64,000 nt of DNA, from the NCBI RefSeq assembly GCF_018128245.1, contig NZ_CP072378.1, forward strand, positions 1,178,001 through 1,242,000, given 5' to 3'. Positions 52,745 through 62,054 of the stretch are shown here, piece after piece. This DNA is from Leptotrichia sp. oral taxon 221 (GTDB lineage: Bacteria; Fusobacteriota; Fusobacteriia; Fusobacteriales; Leptotrichiaceae). The first letter of the stretch is position 1; each line of letters begins with the position of its first letter. A program made the position numbers and the translations under genes. The notes under the pieces were generated by a model. That model saw only the letters and a list, made by a program, of their open reading frames with translations, searched no databases and was not told the origin of the DNA.

Positions 52745-52946
52745 AGTTTTCTCCTCTTCTTATTTATCTAATACTTATTCAAAGTTACGATTTCTTATCT
52801 CATTATTTTTTCTAATTATAGTAAAACTGCTTTAAAATCAAACTCAAAAACTATGTCTTTTCACTCAAAACCTAAATTTATAGAATTTTAGTAATTTAAT
52901 TTTAAATAGATTCACGTATAAAATAACAAGGTCTTTTGATAAAAAT

Positions 52947-52974
52947 AAAAAGCAGGACATAAATCCTGCTTTTT
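52947..52974 (-). terminator. Terminator of the BMP lipoprotein gene
   Basis: AAAAAGCAGGA (52947-52957) and TCCTGCTTTTT (52964-52974) form a perfect 11-bp stem with loop CATAAA. It follows the stop at 53003 and would function on either strand. Confidence 0.9.
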
Positions 52975-53002
52975 CCAAGATACTCGATAAAGTTTTAATA
53001 AA

Positions 53003-54037
53003 TTATGGTTTTACTACAATTTTTCCATCTCTAATATCTTGTTTAATTTGTTCTAATTTCTTAATATTTTCTTCTCCAATTTTATCTTTAGTAAATTCAA
53101 AATTAGTAGTTCCAACTCCATTTTCTTTTATACCAAACACTTTTGTTTCAGCTTTAAAGTTTCCATCTACTACACTTTTAATTGTATCAAATACTGTGTT
53201 ATCTACATATTTCATCATTGAAGTTAAAATAGTTCCAGGATATAAACTATCTTGGTCAGAATCTACACCTATACCATACACATTTTTTTCTTTAACAGCT
53301 TGGAATACTCCTGCTCCACTTGCTCCAGATGCGTGATAAAGTACATCAGCTTTTTGTTGAATTAAAGTTTCTGTTTTAGCTTTTGCAGATGCTGGATCGT
53401 TGAATGCATTACTTCCACCGATATAAACTTTTAATACTTTTATATCAGGTTTTACGTATTTTGCACCTTGTTCGTATCCATCATAGAATTTTTTGATTAA
53501 GTCCGATTCATTTGCACCTACGAATCCAATAGTTCCAGTTTTAGTCATCATTGCTGCCACTGCTCCTACTAAGAATGAACCTTCTTCTTCTTTATATTTC
53601 AACGAAACAACATTTGGCAATTTAATTTCATCATCAATTATAGCAAATTTTTGATCTGGGAAAGATTGTGCTACAGCTGTTAATGAATCTTTAATTGTAT
53701 ATCCAACACCAATAATTAAATCATATTCTCCTGATTCAGCATATTGCATCAAAATGTCTTTTGCTTCTGATGATGGATCTTTTGGTTCATACTCTTTAAA
53801 AGTGATTCCCAATTCTTTTTGTGCTTTTTGTAATCCTCTAAAAGCAGAATCATTAAATGATTTATCTCCTTTACCACCAGTTGAGTAAACAATTGCTATG
53901 TTTTTCTTAACATTTTTAGTTTCAGAAGCTGTTTTTCCTTCCTTAACTTGTTCTCCTTCTGCTGGTTTATTTCCACAAGCTACAACGAACATCATTAATG
54001 TAGCCATTAAACCGAAAATTGTTAAAATCCTTTTCAT
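53003..54037 (-). CDS. BMP-family nucleoside-binding lipoprotein
   Basis: A 344-residue lipoprotein. The ATG at 54037 has AGGAGG five to six bases upstream; the open frame to 54079 is upstream sequence. The lipobox is VVAC (Cys ~21). The mature protein is a BMP/PnrA/TmpC fold: IAIVYSTGGKGDKSFNDSAF near the start, YDLIIGVGYTIKDSLTAVAQ (~115), FVGANESDLIKKFYDGYEQGAKY (~180) and VYGIGVDSDQDSLYPGTILTS (~270). Such proteins bind purine nucleosides for an ABC importer; the permease and ATPase genes are not in the window. It lies upstream of pdp. Confidence 0.92.
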   Translation of the reverse strand: MKRILTIFGLMATLMMFVVACGNKPAEGEQVKEGKTASETKNVKKNIAIVYSTGGKGDKSFNDSAFRGLQKAQKELGITFKEYEPKDPSSEAKDILMQYAESGEYDLIIGVGYTIKDSLTAVAQSFPDQKFAIIDDEIKLPNVVSLKYKEEEGSFLVGAVAAMMTKTGTIGFVGANESDLIKKFYDGYEQGAKYVKPDIKVLKVYIGGSNAFNDPASAKAKTETLIQQKADVLYHASGASGAGVFQAVKEKNVYGIGVDSDQDSLYPGTILTSMMKYVDNTVFDTIKSVVDGNFKAETKVFGIKENGVGTTNFEFTKDKIGEENIKKLEQIKQDIRDGKIVVKP

Positions 54038-54070
54038 TTTTCCTCCTAATAAAATTATTCTACTAATATA

Positions 54071-54098
54071 ATTATACATTATTTTTCAATTTTTGCAA
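54071..54098 (-). promoter_or_regulatory. Promoter of the BMP lipoprotein gene
   Basis: TTGCAA (54098-54093) and TATAAT (54076-54071) on the minus strand are spaced by 16 bases. The start codon is about 34 bases past the -10 box. Confidence 0.65.
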
Positions 54099-54133
54099 AT
54101 AGTGATTTCAATTTTTTTACATTTTTTAAAAAA

Positions 54134-54901
54134 TTATTTTACTTCTGTTGCTTGAGGGTAAATTTCCTTTATCTCATTTATAATTTTATCTATTTTTGAT
54201 TCAATTTCTGGTATTTTTTCGACAGGACCTTTCATTGCCACTCTCACATGTACACATTTTTCTTTCGCATATGGAGCAACTGTAGGATTAGACATCTCAA
54301 AATAATCCTTCAATCTATCGTCAATTTTCCCTTCAGGAACACCTCTAATTTCAAGCGTTCTCATTAAAAGCGTATTATCTGAATATTCCTTCAACAACGG
54401 TAAAACTTCATTATCAACCATATGTGTAAACTCCCTAGGTGGTCCAGGCAACACAATTATTTTTTTACCTTCCTTTTCAAAGAAAAATCCTGGAGCCAAT
54501 CCAACCTCATTTTCAAGCAATCTTGAACCTTTGATAATCGAAGCCTCTTTTTCTCCACCACTCGCAATATCATTTCCAAAACCTCTTTCAGCATATTTTT
54601 GGACAACTTTATCGTAATATTTAGAATTCACCTCCAATTCCTCTCCAAAATAATCAGCAACCACTTCTTTTGTTATGTCATCAATAGTTGGTCCCAATCC
54701 ACCACTAGTTATTACCAAATCCACTCTCTCAAACGCAACTTTCAAACAATCTTTCACTCTCTGAAAATTATCGCCAACTGTAGTCTGATAATATAAATCT
54801 ACTCCTATACTCGTAAGTTTCTCTGAAATATACTGAGAATTAGTATTCAAAATATCTCCTACTAATAACTCAGTTCCTACGCACAAAATTTCTGCTTTCA
54901 T
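54134..54901 (-). CDS. CinA-type molybdopterin-binding domain protein, without the C-terminal deamidase
   Basis: A 255-residue protein matching the N-terminal (MoCF/MoaB-like) half of CinA: MKAEILCVGTELLVGDILNTN (start), DLVITSGGLGPTIDDITKEVV (~69-89), IIVLPGPPREFTHMVDNEVLP (~140-160) and a C-terminal ferredoxin-like strand region ending at residue 255. Full CinA is about 410 residues and adds a nicotinamide-nucleotide deamidase domain, which is missing here. The stop is clean with no trace of a frameshift. This could be an ADP-ribose/NADH-linked pyrophosphatase-type domain alone. Confidence 0.88.
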   Translation of the reverse strand: MKAEILCVGTELLVGDILNTNSQYISEKLTSIGVDLYYQTTVGDNFQRVKDCLKVAFERVDLVITSGGLGPTIDDITKEVVADYFGEELEVNSKYYDKVVQKYAERGFGNDIASGGEKEASIIKGSRLLENEVGLAPGFFFEKEGKKIIVLPGPPREFTHMVDNEVLPLLKEYSDNTLLMRTLEIRGVPEGKIDDRLKDYFEMSNPTVAPYAKEKCVHVRVAMKGPVEKIPEIESKIDKIINEIKEIYPQATEVK

Positions 54902-54914
54902 CTCTTCTCACTTT

Positions 54915-56612
54915 CTATTTTTCTTTTTTAAAAATAATACTTTCATAAGGTTTTAAAATAATTTTATCATTTGAAATTTTAGGCCCTTCAATGTAATTGG
55001 ACAATAAAATTGACGCATTTTCTAAATTCAATTCTTTAACATCAAACTCACAAGTTTCATCATAGAAATTAGAAATTACTATTAATTCAGCATTTTCTCC
55101 AACTCTCTTATAAGCATAAACCTTTTCATTTTCAATATCAAAATCTTCATATCTTCCAGTTATCAACAATTCTTCATTTCTTCTCAATTTAATCAAATTT
55201 TGATAATGATAGAATACAGAATTTGAATCTTCCAATGCTTTTTTCACGTTAATTTCTTTGTAATTTTCTAGAACTGAAATCCAAGGTGTTCCTTCCGTAA
55301 ATCCTGCATTTTTAGAGTCATCCCATTGAACAGGCGTTCTTGAGTTATCTCTTGATTTCTGCATTAAAATTTCAATAGCTTCTTCTTCAGAACATCCTCT
55401 ATCCAACAAAATTTTATAAATGTTAGTCGATTCAACATCACGATATTTCTCAATTTTATCAAAATATGGATTTGTCATTCCAAATTCTTCACCTTGATAA
55501 ACATAAGGTGTTCCTTGTAATCCATGAAGAACTGTCGCTAACATTTTTGCTGACTCATCGTGATATTCCTTATCATTTCCAAATCTTGACAATGCTCTTG
55601 GCTGATCGTGATTATTCCAGAAAGTTGCATTCCATCCGTTCCCTTCATACATCCCAATTTGCCATTTAGATAATATTTTCTTCAATTGTACAAAATCAAA
55701 CGGTGCTTTTACCCATTTTTCACCATTTGGATAATCAACTTTTAAATGATGGAATGAAAATGTCATAGCAAGTTCTTTTTCATCAGGATTTGAGTATTTT
55801 ATACAATTTTCAATGGCAGTAGATGACATTTCTCCAACTGTCAATAAATCACTTTCTCCAAATACCTCTTTATGTAATTCTTTCAAGAACTCATGAATTC
55901 TAGGCCCATCTGTGTAATATCTTCTTCCATCAGGCACAAATCTAGTATCAGTTCCATCATCATCCAAGAATCTTTGGTCTTTTGAAATCAAGTTAATTAC
56001 ATCAAATCTGAATCCATCTACTCCTTTATTTAACCAATATCTAATCATTTCATACAATTTTTTTCTAACATTTTCATTTTCCCAATTCAAGTCAGCTTGA
56101 GTAACATCGAATAGATGTAAATAATACTGTCCTCTCTTTTCACTCCATTGCCAAGCATTTCCACCGAATTTTGATTCCCAGTTTGTAGGTTCTTTTCCAT
56201 CAACTGGATCTTTCCAAATGTAAAAATCTTCGAATTCTGGATCTCTAGCTTCAGATTTTTTAAACCATTCATTTTCAGTCGAAGAATGATTTATAACAAT
56301 ATCCATCACTATTTTCAATCCTCTTTTGTGAGCTTCGTTCAACATTTCCTCAAAATCTTCCATTGTCCCATAACTCTCATCAATATTGTAATAATCACTA
56401 ATATCGTATCCGTTATCATTTTGAGGCGATTTATACATCGGTGTTAGCCACAAAACTTCCACTCCAAGTTTCTTCAAATAATCTAATTTTTGCGTAATTC
56501 CTTTTATATCTCCTTGACCGGTCCCAGTCGTATCTTCAAAACTCTTTGGATAAATCTGGTACACCACCGATTTATGCCACCATTTTTGCTCAAAATTACG
56601 ATTTTTTCCCAT
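54915..56612 (-). CDS. treC: Trehalose-6-phosphate hydrolase (alpha,alpha-phosphotrehalase)
   Basis: A 565-residue GH13 enzyme that cleaves trehalose 6-phosphate to glucose and glucose 6-phosphate. The barrel motifs are DIVINHSS (Asp ~105), VDGFRFDVINLIS (nucleophile Asp ~203), TVGEMSS (acid Glu ~261) and WNNHDQPR (~330). FSFHHLKVDYPNGEKW (~284-299) and the extended similarity around SRDNSRTPVQWDDSKNAGF match TreC/TreA more closely than oligo-1,6-glucosidase. It would follow PTS uptake of trehalose; a treB gene is not in the window. GAGGAGAG precedes the ATG. Confidence 0.9.
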   Translation of the reverse strand: MGKNRNFEQKWWHKSVVYQIYPKSFEDTTGTGQGDIKGITQKLDYLKKLGVEVLWLTPMYKSPQNDNGYDISDYYNIDESYGTMEDFEEMLNEAHKRGLKIVMDIVINHSSTENEWFKKSEARDPEFEDFYIWKDPVDGKEPTNWESKFGGNAWQWSEKRGQYYLHLFDVTQADLNWENENVRKKLYEMIRYWLNKGVDGFRFDVINLISKDQRFLDDDGTDTRFVPDGRRYYTDGPRIHEFLKELHKEVFGESDLLTVGEMSSTAIENCIKYSNPDEKELAMTFSFHHLKVDYPNGEKWVKAPFDFVQLKKILSKWQIGMYEGNGWNATFWNNHDQPRALSRFGNDKEYHDESAKMLATVLHGLQGTPYVYQGEEFGMTNPYFDKIEKYRDVESTNIYKILLDRGCSEEEAIEILMQKSRDNSRTPVQWDDSKNAGFTEGTPWISVLENYKEINVKKALEDSNSVFYHYQNLIKLRRNEELLITGRYEDFDIENEKVYAYKRVGENAELIVISNFYDETCEFDVKELNLENASILLSNYIEGPKISNDKIILKPYESIIFKKEK

Positions 56613-56719
56613 TTTAATCTCTCCTCGTTATCTTTTTTTCTGTGCTGATTAGTAAATTATTCAATCATTGTTACATTTGAATTGAGAAATTTTCTATCAC
56701 TTATATGATATCATATTTC

Positions 56720-56766
56720 TAAAAAAAAACAACTCTATTACAGATTTTTTTCCATAATGAGTTGCT
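56720..56766 (-). terminator. Terminator of the polA-azlC-azlD operon
   Basis: CAACTCTATTA (56730-56740) can pair with TAATGAGTTG (56755-56764), with one bulge, with A/T runs on both sides (AAAAAAAAA at 56721-56729, TTTTTT at 56766-56771). Confidence 0.75.
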
Positions 56767-56780
56767 TTTTTATCAAAAAC

Positions 56781-57107
56781 TTATCCCAAATAAATTTTCG
56801 CCAAATCAAACAAGAATATCATAATTAATGATATTGTAACAATAATTCCCAATCCATATTTTTTTAGTGATAAAAAAGCCACTATAGCCATTCCTATCAA
56901 TATTTTTACCACATCATACGTACTTGTTCCTCCTGAAGTAAAAATATCTGGAAATACCATTAATACTAACACTGAATACGGTAATGCCTCAAAAAATTTA
57001 TTTAATATTGGATTTTTTGGAATTTTTACAAACAGTGGTAGCAATCTTAATGCTACTGTCACCAATGCCGATACCACGATTATTTTAAGAACTTCTAAAT
57101 TACTCAT
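56781..57107 (-). CDS. azlD: Branched-chain amino acid export protein AzlD
   Basis: A 108-residue membrane protein with about four hydrophobic helices. The ATG at 57107 is chosen because AGGTGGGAG lies just upstream and it overlaps the azlC stop by 8 bases, as in coupled azlC-azlD pairs. LRLLPLFVKIPKNPILNKFFEALPYSVL (broken by TM ends) near residues 25-52 is the recognised AzlD motif. AzlC and AzlD form the exporter for branched-chain amino acids. Fully overlapping translation with azlC supports a two-subunit complex. Confidence 0.9.
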   Translation of the reverse strand: MSNLEVLKIIVVSALVTVALRLLPLFVKIPKNPILNKFFEALPYSVLVLMVFPDIFTSGGTSTYDVVKILIGMAIVAFLSLKKYGLGIIVTISLIMIFLFDLAKIYLG

Positions 57108-57813
57108 TTTCTCCCACCTCTTCATTTCTATGCCTAACTGCATAAATCAGACTTGAACTTATCATAATTATTATCATCGCCCAACCGCTACTTACCATAT
57201 TTAATCCAGGCAAATACATAAATGACAATTTCATTGCAATTACATAAATTATAACCTCAAAAAATTTTGGCAATTTTTGGAGCGACATTATCAATAAGCT
57301 AAAATATATCGAATACAGTATAAAACTCATACTCGCTCTAAATACTTCTGGTATCAAATCTCCAAACAATGAACCCAACACCGAACTTCCACCGTAACAT
57401 ATATACGGCAGTGTATTTAATCCAATTATATACCAAGGTGAGTTTTCTTTTTTTAAAATCGCATAGGTTATCGTTTCATCAGTCAACCCAATTCCAACCA
57501 ACACTTTCTTCCAAAATTTTGTTCCACTTTTTAATTGCCTAAAAATTAATAAATTCAATAACAAATATCTCAAATTTATCATAAAAACTGAAATTACTAC
57601 TTCTAATGCTGTAGAATGCTGTCCATAAACCATTTTCAACAACATCGCTTCTGAACCTCCAGCATAAATCCCAAACGACAACGCTGCAGTAACAAGTGTA
57701 TGCATTCCATTACTTTTAGCAATCAGCCCAATTGTCAATCCAAATGGAATAAACGCTACACCCATACCAATTCCAGCCTTTACTCCCTTTAAATATTTCT
57801 CAAAATTACTCAT
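57100..57813 (-). CDS. azlC: Branched-chain amino acid export protein AzlC
   Basis: A 237-residue membrane protein of the AzlC family with about five to six hydrophobic helices. FIPFGLTIGLIAKSNGM near residues 20-36, SFGIYAGGSEAMLLKM (~46-61), INLRYLLLNLLIFRQL (~77-92) and GIGLTDETITYAIL (~105-118) are typical. It is the large subunit of the branched-chain amino acid exporter. It follows polA by 18 bases, so is probably co-transcribed with it, and overlaps azlD. GGAAGG precedes the ATG. Confidence 0.94.
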   Translation of the reverse strand: MSNFEKYLKGVKAGIGMGVAFIPFGLTIGLIAKSNGMHTLVTAALSFGIYAGGSEAMLLKMVYGQHSTALEVVISVFMINLRYLLLNLLIFRQLKSGTKFWKKVLVGIGLTDETITYAILKKENSPWYIIGLNTLPYICYGGSSVLGSLFGDLIPEVFRASMSFILYSIYFSLLIMSLQKLPKFFEVIIYVIAMKLSFMYLPGLNMVSSGWAMIIIMISSSLIYAVRHRNEEVGENE

Positions 57814-57831
57814 TCATTACCTTCCTATATT

Positions 57832-60528
57832 TTATTTTAGTTCTCCCCAATTTTTTGCATTTGCACCATTAGCTTCCAATCGAACATCTTTGAAAACAAT
57901 CGTATTTTCCATAATATCTTCAATTTTTTCTAAATATTTCTCAATCGCTTCATCCTTCACTTCAAATATCAGCTCATCATGCACTTGCAACAACATTTTT
58001 ATATCACTTTCATTTTTAAATCGTTCATACAATTCAATCATAACTTTTTTAATAATATTAGCTGCCGTTCCTTGAATTACAGTATTTACAGCCATTCTAT
58101 CCGCTTGACTTCGAATATTTTTATTACTAGAATTTATCCCAAAAATATATCTTCTCGTTCCATACAATGTCTCTACAAATCCATTTTTCTTAGCATTTTC
58201 CAAAATATTGTCTAAAAATTCTCTAACTTTTGGATATTGCTCAAAATATGTTCTAATATACTTCGTTGCATCTTCAACTGTAATTTTCAACTCTTGTGAC
58301 AATCCAAAAGGCGTTTTTCCATACAAAACACTAAAATTAATCACTTTCGCAATACTTCTTTCCATTCTAGTTATTTCTTCATCATCCGTTTTAAAAAATA
58401 TTTTTCTCGCTGTCAATTCATGCAAATCTTCACCTTTTCTATACGCCTCTATCAAATGTTCATCTTTTGATAATTCTGCCAAAACTCTCAACTCAATTTG
58501 CGAATAATCAAATGAAATCAAACTCCAACCTTCTTTTGAAATAAATCCTTTTCTAATTTTTATTCCATCATCTGTTCTTGCTGGAATATTCTGAAGATTT
58601 GGATTTGACGATGACAATCTTCCAGTTGCAGTCCCATTTTGATGAAATGTAGTGTGAATTCTATCATTTTCATCTGCCAATTTTGGAATCGGATCCACAT
58701 AAGTCGAAAGCAATTTCGTATAACCTCGATAATCCAACAATTTCCCAGCTATCTGAATCCCTCTCAACGACAACTCTTCCAAGACCTTCACATCAGTCGA
58801 ATATCCAGTTTTCGTCTTTTTAATCGGTTCAATTCCCATTTTTTCAAATAAAATTTGTGACAACTGTTTCGGCGAACCAATATTAAACTCCTCTCCCGAC
58901 AATTCATAAATTTCTTCCGTAACTTCCTTTATTTTTTCTTCCAACTCAGTCTTATAATCTGAAAAGTATTGCTTATCAATTTTAATTCCTTCCAATTCCA
59001 TACTTGCCAAAACTGGAACCAATCTACTTTCTAAATCTTCGTAAATCTTATTCAATCCTTCTTCTATCAATTTATCCTTCAACTGTTTCTCAACTTTTTT
59101 AATACATAGCGCTCTTTTCCCTAAAAATTCTATTTTTTCTTCTTCAGAAACAACTTCTCCTTTTTTCTTTTTAAACACTGTCTCAAATTTCTCCAATGTT
59201 CTCTCAACAAGCGTGTACACAATATGTTCCAAATCCATTGGACTTTCTGTCCCCAAAACATACCAAGCCAACATTACATCAAAATAATCTTTTGTATCAA
59301 TTCCACTTTTTATAAGTTCTTTCACATTATACCCAATTATTTTTTTTTTCCCTAACTCTTTATAAATCTCATTTTTAATCGCATTTCCATTCAAATCTTC
59401 ATTCAAAAACACAATATTTTCTTCACCACTACTCAAAGCCAATCCAATTTCATTTTCAAAAATTCCAATTTCATTTCCTAATTTTGAAATTTCATCCAAT
59501 CCGTTTTCCCAGCTAATTTTTCTAAACTTCTCTGTCTCCTGACTTACCAACTGATTAGGGAATAACGACATTTGAGGATTTGAATTTTCATTAGAAGTAG
59601 AACTTAAATCAAATAAATTTCTCCCAGCTTTTGCTTTTTCCATCAATTCGCTCTCTATAGCTAAAGAAAACTTCTTAAATTCCATTTTTCTATAAAAATT
59701 CAACAATTTTTCTAAATCTTTTTCCTCTAATTTCAATTTTTCCTTATCATACTCGACGTCCACATCTCTTTTTACAGTCGCCAATCTTCTACTTAGAAAT
59801 GCAGATTCCTTCCCAGCTATCAAATTTTCTTTCTCTTTTCCTTTTCTCTCATCAATTTTTTCATAAATCGTTTCCAAATTTCCATATTCTTCGATTAACA
59901 TTTTCCCTTTTTTCGGACCAATCCCACTTACTCCAGGAATCCCATCAGAAGCATCTCCCATCAATCCAAAATAATCTGGTATTTGCTCTGGTGCTACACC
60001 AATATGGTTAATTACATCTTCCTTCGTTCTAATATGCTTAAACAACGAATTTTTCTTATCTCCTTTACCTAGCAACGCAATATTTATTTTCCCATTAACC
60101 AATTGAGCTAAATCCTTATCTCCTGTCAAAACAAATGTTTCAATTTCTTCATCTTTATCTTCAGAAAACAACGTTGCCAAAGTTGCGATCACATCATCTG
60201 CCTCATAACCTTCCACTTTATACTTCGGAATCTTATACCCATCTAAAAGCTCCATAATATCTTCCTGTTGCTCCCTCAATTCCTCTGGCATACTTTCTCT
60301 GTGAGCCTTATACGATTCCAACACATCTGAACGTTTCAATTCACTTCTCTTTACATCCAAACAAGCAACAATATAATCTGGCTCAAATTCCCTCAAAATC
60401 GCCTCCAATGTATTTACAAAACCATACGTTGCACCTGTTGACATTCCTTTTGAATTTCTCATATTTTTTAGTGCATAATGATTTCGATACATAATAGCAC
60501 TCGTATCTAGTATAACTGCCTTTTTCAT
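57832..60528 (-). CDS. polA: DNA polymerase I
   Basis: An 898-residue enzyme. The N-terminal ~290 residues are the 5'-3' exonuclease (DTSAIMYRNHYALKN, FVLTGDKDLAQLV, DYFGLMGDASDGIPGVSGIG). The middle (~320-480) corresponds to the 3'-5' exonuclease fold but the usual D-x-E of motif I is replaced by FENE (in IGIFENEIGLAL), so proofreading is probably absent. The C-terminal ~400 residues hold the polymerase motifs RLSSSNPNLQNIPAR (A region), FDYSQIELRVLAELS and QVHDELIFEV. GAAAGGG precedes the ATG. It heads the polA-azlC-azlD operon. Confidence 0.97.
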   Translation of the reverse strand: MKKAVILDTSAIMYRNHYALKNMRNSKGMSTGATYGFVNTLEAILREFEPDYIVACLDVKRSELKRSDVLESYKAHRESMPEELREQQEDIMELLDGYKIPKYKVEGYEADDVIATLATLFSEDKDEEIETFVLTGDKDLAQLVNGKINIALLGKGDKKNSLFKHIRTKEDVINHIGVAPEQIPDYFGLMGDASDGIPGVSGIGPKKGKMLIEEYGNLETIYEKIDERKGKEKENLIAGKESAFLSRRLATVKRDVDVEYDKEKLKLEEKDLEKLLNFYRKMEFKKFSLAIESELMEKAKAGRNLFDLSSTSNENSNPQMSLFPNQLVSQETEKFRKISWENGLDEISKLGNEIGIFENEIGLALSSGEENIVFLNEDLNGNAIKNEIYKELGKKKIIGYNVKELIKSGIDTKDYFDVMLAWYVLGTESPMDLEHIVYTLVERTLEKFETVFKKKKGEVVSEEEKIEFLGKRALCIKKVEKQLKDKLIEEGLNKIYEDLESRLVPVLASMELEGIKIDKQYFSDYKTELEEKIKEVTEEIYELSGEEFNIGSPKQLSQILFEKMGIEPIKKTKTGYSTDVKVLEELSLRGIQIAGKLLDYRGYTKLLSTYVDPIPKLADENDRIHTTFHQNGTATGRLSSSNPNLQNIPARTDDGIKIRKGFISKEGWSLISFDYSQIELRVLAELSKDEHLIEAYRKGEDLHELTARKIFFKTDDEEITRMERSIAKVINFSVLYGKTPFGLSQELKITVEDATKYIRTYFEQYPKVREFLDNILENAKKNGFVETLYGTRRYIFGINSSNKNIRSQADRMAVNTVIQGTAANIIKKVMIELYERFKNESDIKMLLQVHDELIFEVKDEAIEKYLEKIEDIMENTIVFKDVRLEANGANAKNWGELK

Positions 60529-60642
60529 CTATCTATTTTTCCCTTTCTTTTACCATTTCTATTTTTTAGTCTATTTTAAAATTATATCATAAAATTTAGT
60601 CTAATTTAACCTTTTATTTTCACTTTTTCAAATCTATTGAGG

Positions 60643-60670
60643 TTGCCTATTTCATTTTTCGTGGTATAAT
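60643..60670 (+). promoter_or_regulatory. Promoter of the PfkB/HTH gene
   Basis: TTGCCT (60643-60648) and TATAAT (60665-60670) are spaced by 16 bases, with TGG before TATAAT extending the -10 box. The 5' UTR is about 130 bases, and no structured element was recognised. Confidence 0.6.
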
Positions 60671-60805
60671 TAATTTGTAGAAAAAACTAAACAAAAATCA
60701 TATTATTTTTAGAAAAATTTATATTGAAAGTTTTATGAAATCAAACTGATAAGACTATAAAAAGTTTAGAAAACACAACAATTTTAACAGAAGGGAGTCC
60801 AAAAT

Positions 60806-61900
60806 ATGACAAAAAGAGAAAAAGAAATTATTGATTTAATCAAAGAAAATCCTCTTATAACACAAGAAGAAATTGCAGACAAATTAAATTGTGCTAGAAC
60901 TTCTATTGCTGTTCACATTAGTAATCTTATGAAAAAGGGGATTATTCTAGGAAAAAAATATATCATAAATGAAGATCCTTACATTTTAACAATGGGCGAA
61001 ACAACTGTAAATATTGTGGGAGAAGCGTATAAAAGCATTATTTCTAATGAAGTAAATCCTGGAGCTATATCAATTAAATATGGTGGTATTGGAAAAAATA
61101 TTGCTGAAAATATTTCAAAACTTGGAGTTAGCTCTAACTTTATAACAGTTTTAGGTGGCGATTCATATGGTAAAGAAATTGAAAATTACTTGGAAAGCAA
61201 AAATATTAATATTTCAGATTCTATATTTTTAAAGAATAACAAAACAACAATGTCTGTTTCTATCTTGAACAACAATAAAGAAAAAGAAATTTCTATTTCT
61301 TCATCAGACATCTGTAAAAATATTACACCAATGTATTTAAATTCAATCAAAAAGAAAATTACTAATGCTAGACTTGTTGTCCTAGATGCAAATTTAGACG
61401 AAACAACATTAAGTCACATAGCATACTTACGAAAAAAACCTAATTTACTTGTATATACAGTCTCTCCAAGCAATGCCTTAAAAATTAAAGAATTTGTTGG
61501 AAAATTTCATACCGTAAAATGTAATGGTCTTGAAGCAGAAATTTTAACTGGTATTCGAATTTATGGTAATGATGATTTAAGAAGAATTGGAGAATTTCTA
61601 ATAAAAAAAGGTGTTAAGCGAGTATTCATTTATATTGAAGAAAAAGGTGTTTTCTTTATGGATGAACATAATAATAGCGGTATCATCCCGTTGCCAGATT
61701 TAAATCTTCCAATCTTAATTGGATCAAAAGAAGCGCTTGTTGCTGGAATAGCTTACGCTGAATGTAATGACTATGATATCGAATATTCTACAAAATTTGG
61801 TATTGGAGCTTTTATGTTAAATTTATTAAATGATAAAAATATGACTGAATATATTAATGTTAAAAATATTGAGAATATTATAAAAGAAGCTAACATATAA
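60806..61900 (+). CDS. PfkB-family protein with N-terminal HTH; catalytic Asp missing
   Basis: A 364-residue protein. Residues ~3-58 are a winged helix (EIIDLIKENPLITQEEIADKL, CARTSIAVHISNL). The rest is a PfkB/ribokinase-like sugar kinase fold, with the first signature visible (KYGGIGKNIAENISKLG, ~90-106). In functional PfkB enzymes a second signature G-A-G-D supplies the anion hole and catalytic Asp. Here the equivalent reads G-S-K-E in IGSKEALVAG (~310), so Asp is replaced by Glu and the second Gly by Lys. The protein is therefore likely a sensor/regulator rather than an active kinase. The start follows AGAAGGGAG. Confidence 0.8.
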   Translation: MTKREKEIIDLIKENPLITQEEIADKLNCARTSIAVHISNLMKKGIILGKKYIINEDPYILTMGETTVNIVGEAYKSIISNEVNPGAISIKYGGIGKNIAENISKLGVSSNFITVLGGDSYGKEIENYLESKNINISDSIFLKNNKTTMSVSILNNNKEKEISISSSDICKNITPMYLNSIKKKITNARLVVLDANLDETTLSHIAYLRKKPNLLVYTVSPSNALKIKEFVGKFHTVKCNGLEAEILTGIRIYGNDDLRRIGEFLIKKGVKRVFIYIEEKGVFFMDEHNNSGIIPLPDLNLPILIGSKEALVAGIAYAECNDYDIEYSTKFGIGAFMLNLLNDKNMTEYINVKNIENIIKEANI

Positions 61901-61984
61901 TTATAATTTAAATATAATAGTTATTTTAAGTTTATATAAAATTCTACACACTCTAATCTTAAATATTACGTTTACAAAAGTACA

Positions 61985-62033
61985 AAAAAAGAACATGCAA
62001 TTCAATCAATTTTGAAAACACATGTTCTTTTTA
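61985..62033. terminator. Bidirectional terminator between the PfkB/HTH gene and the oligopeptide-binding gene
   Basis: AAAGAACATG (61988-61997) and CATGTTCTTT (62021-62030) form a perfect 10-bp stem, with A-run before and T-run after, so it can end transcription from either side of the convergent genes. Confidence 0.85.
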
Positions 62034-62054
62034 TTATGAATTCCTTAATTTTTT

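Noticed and set aside
60529-60642. Promoter or riboswitch for polA
   Set aside because: AT-rich sequence with no box pair of adequate spacing on the minus strand.
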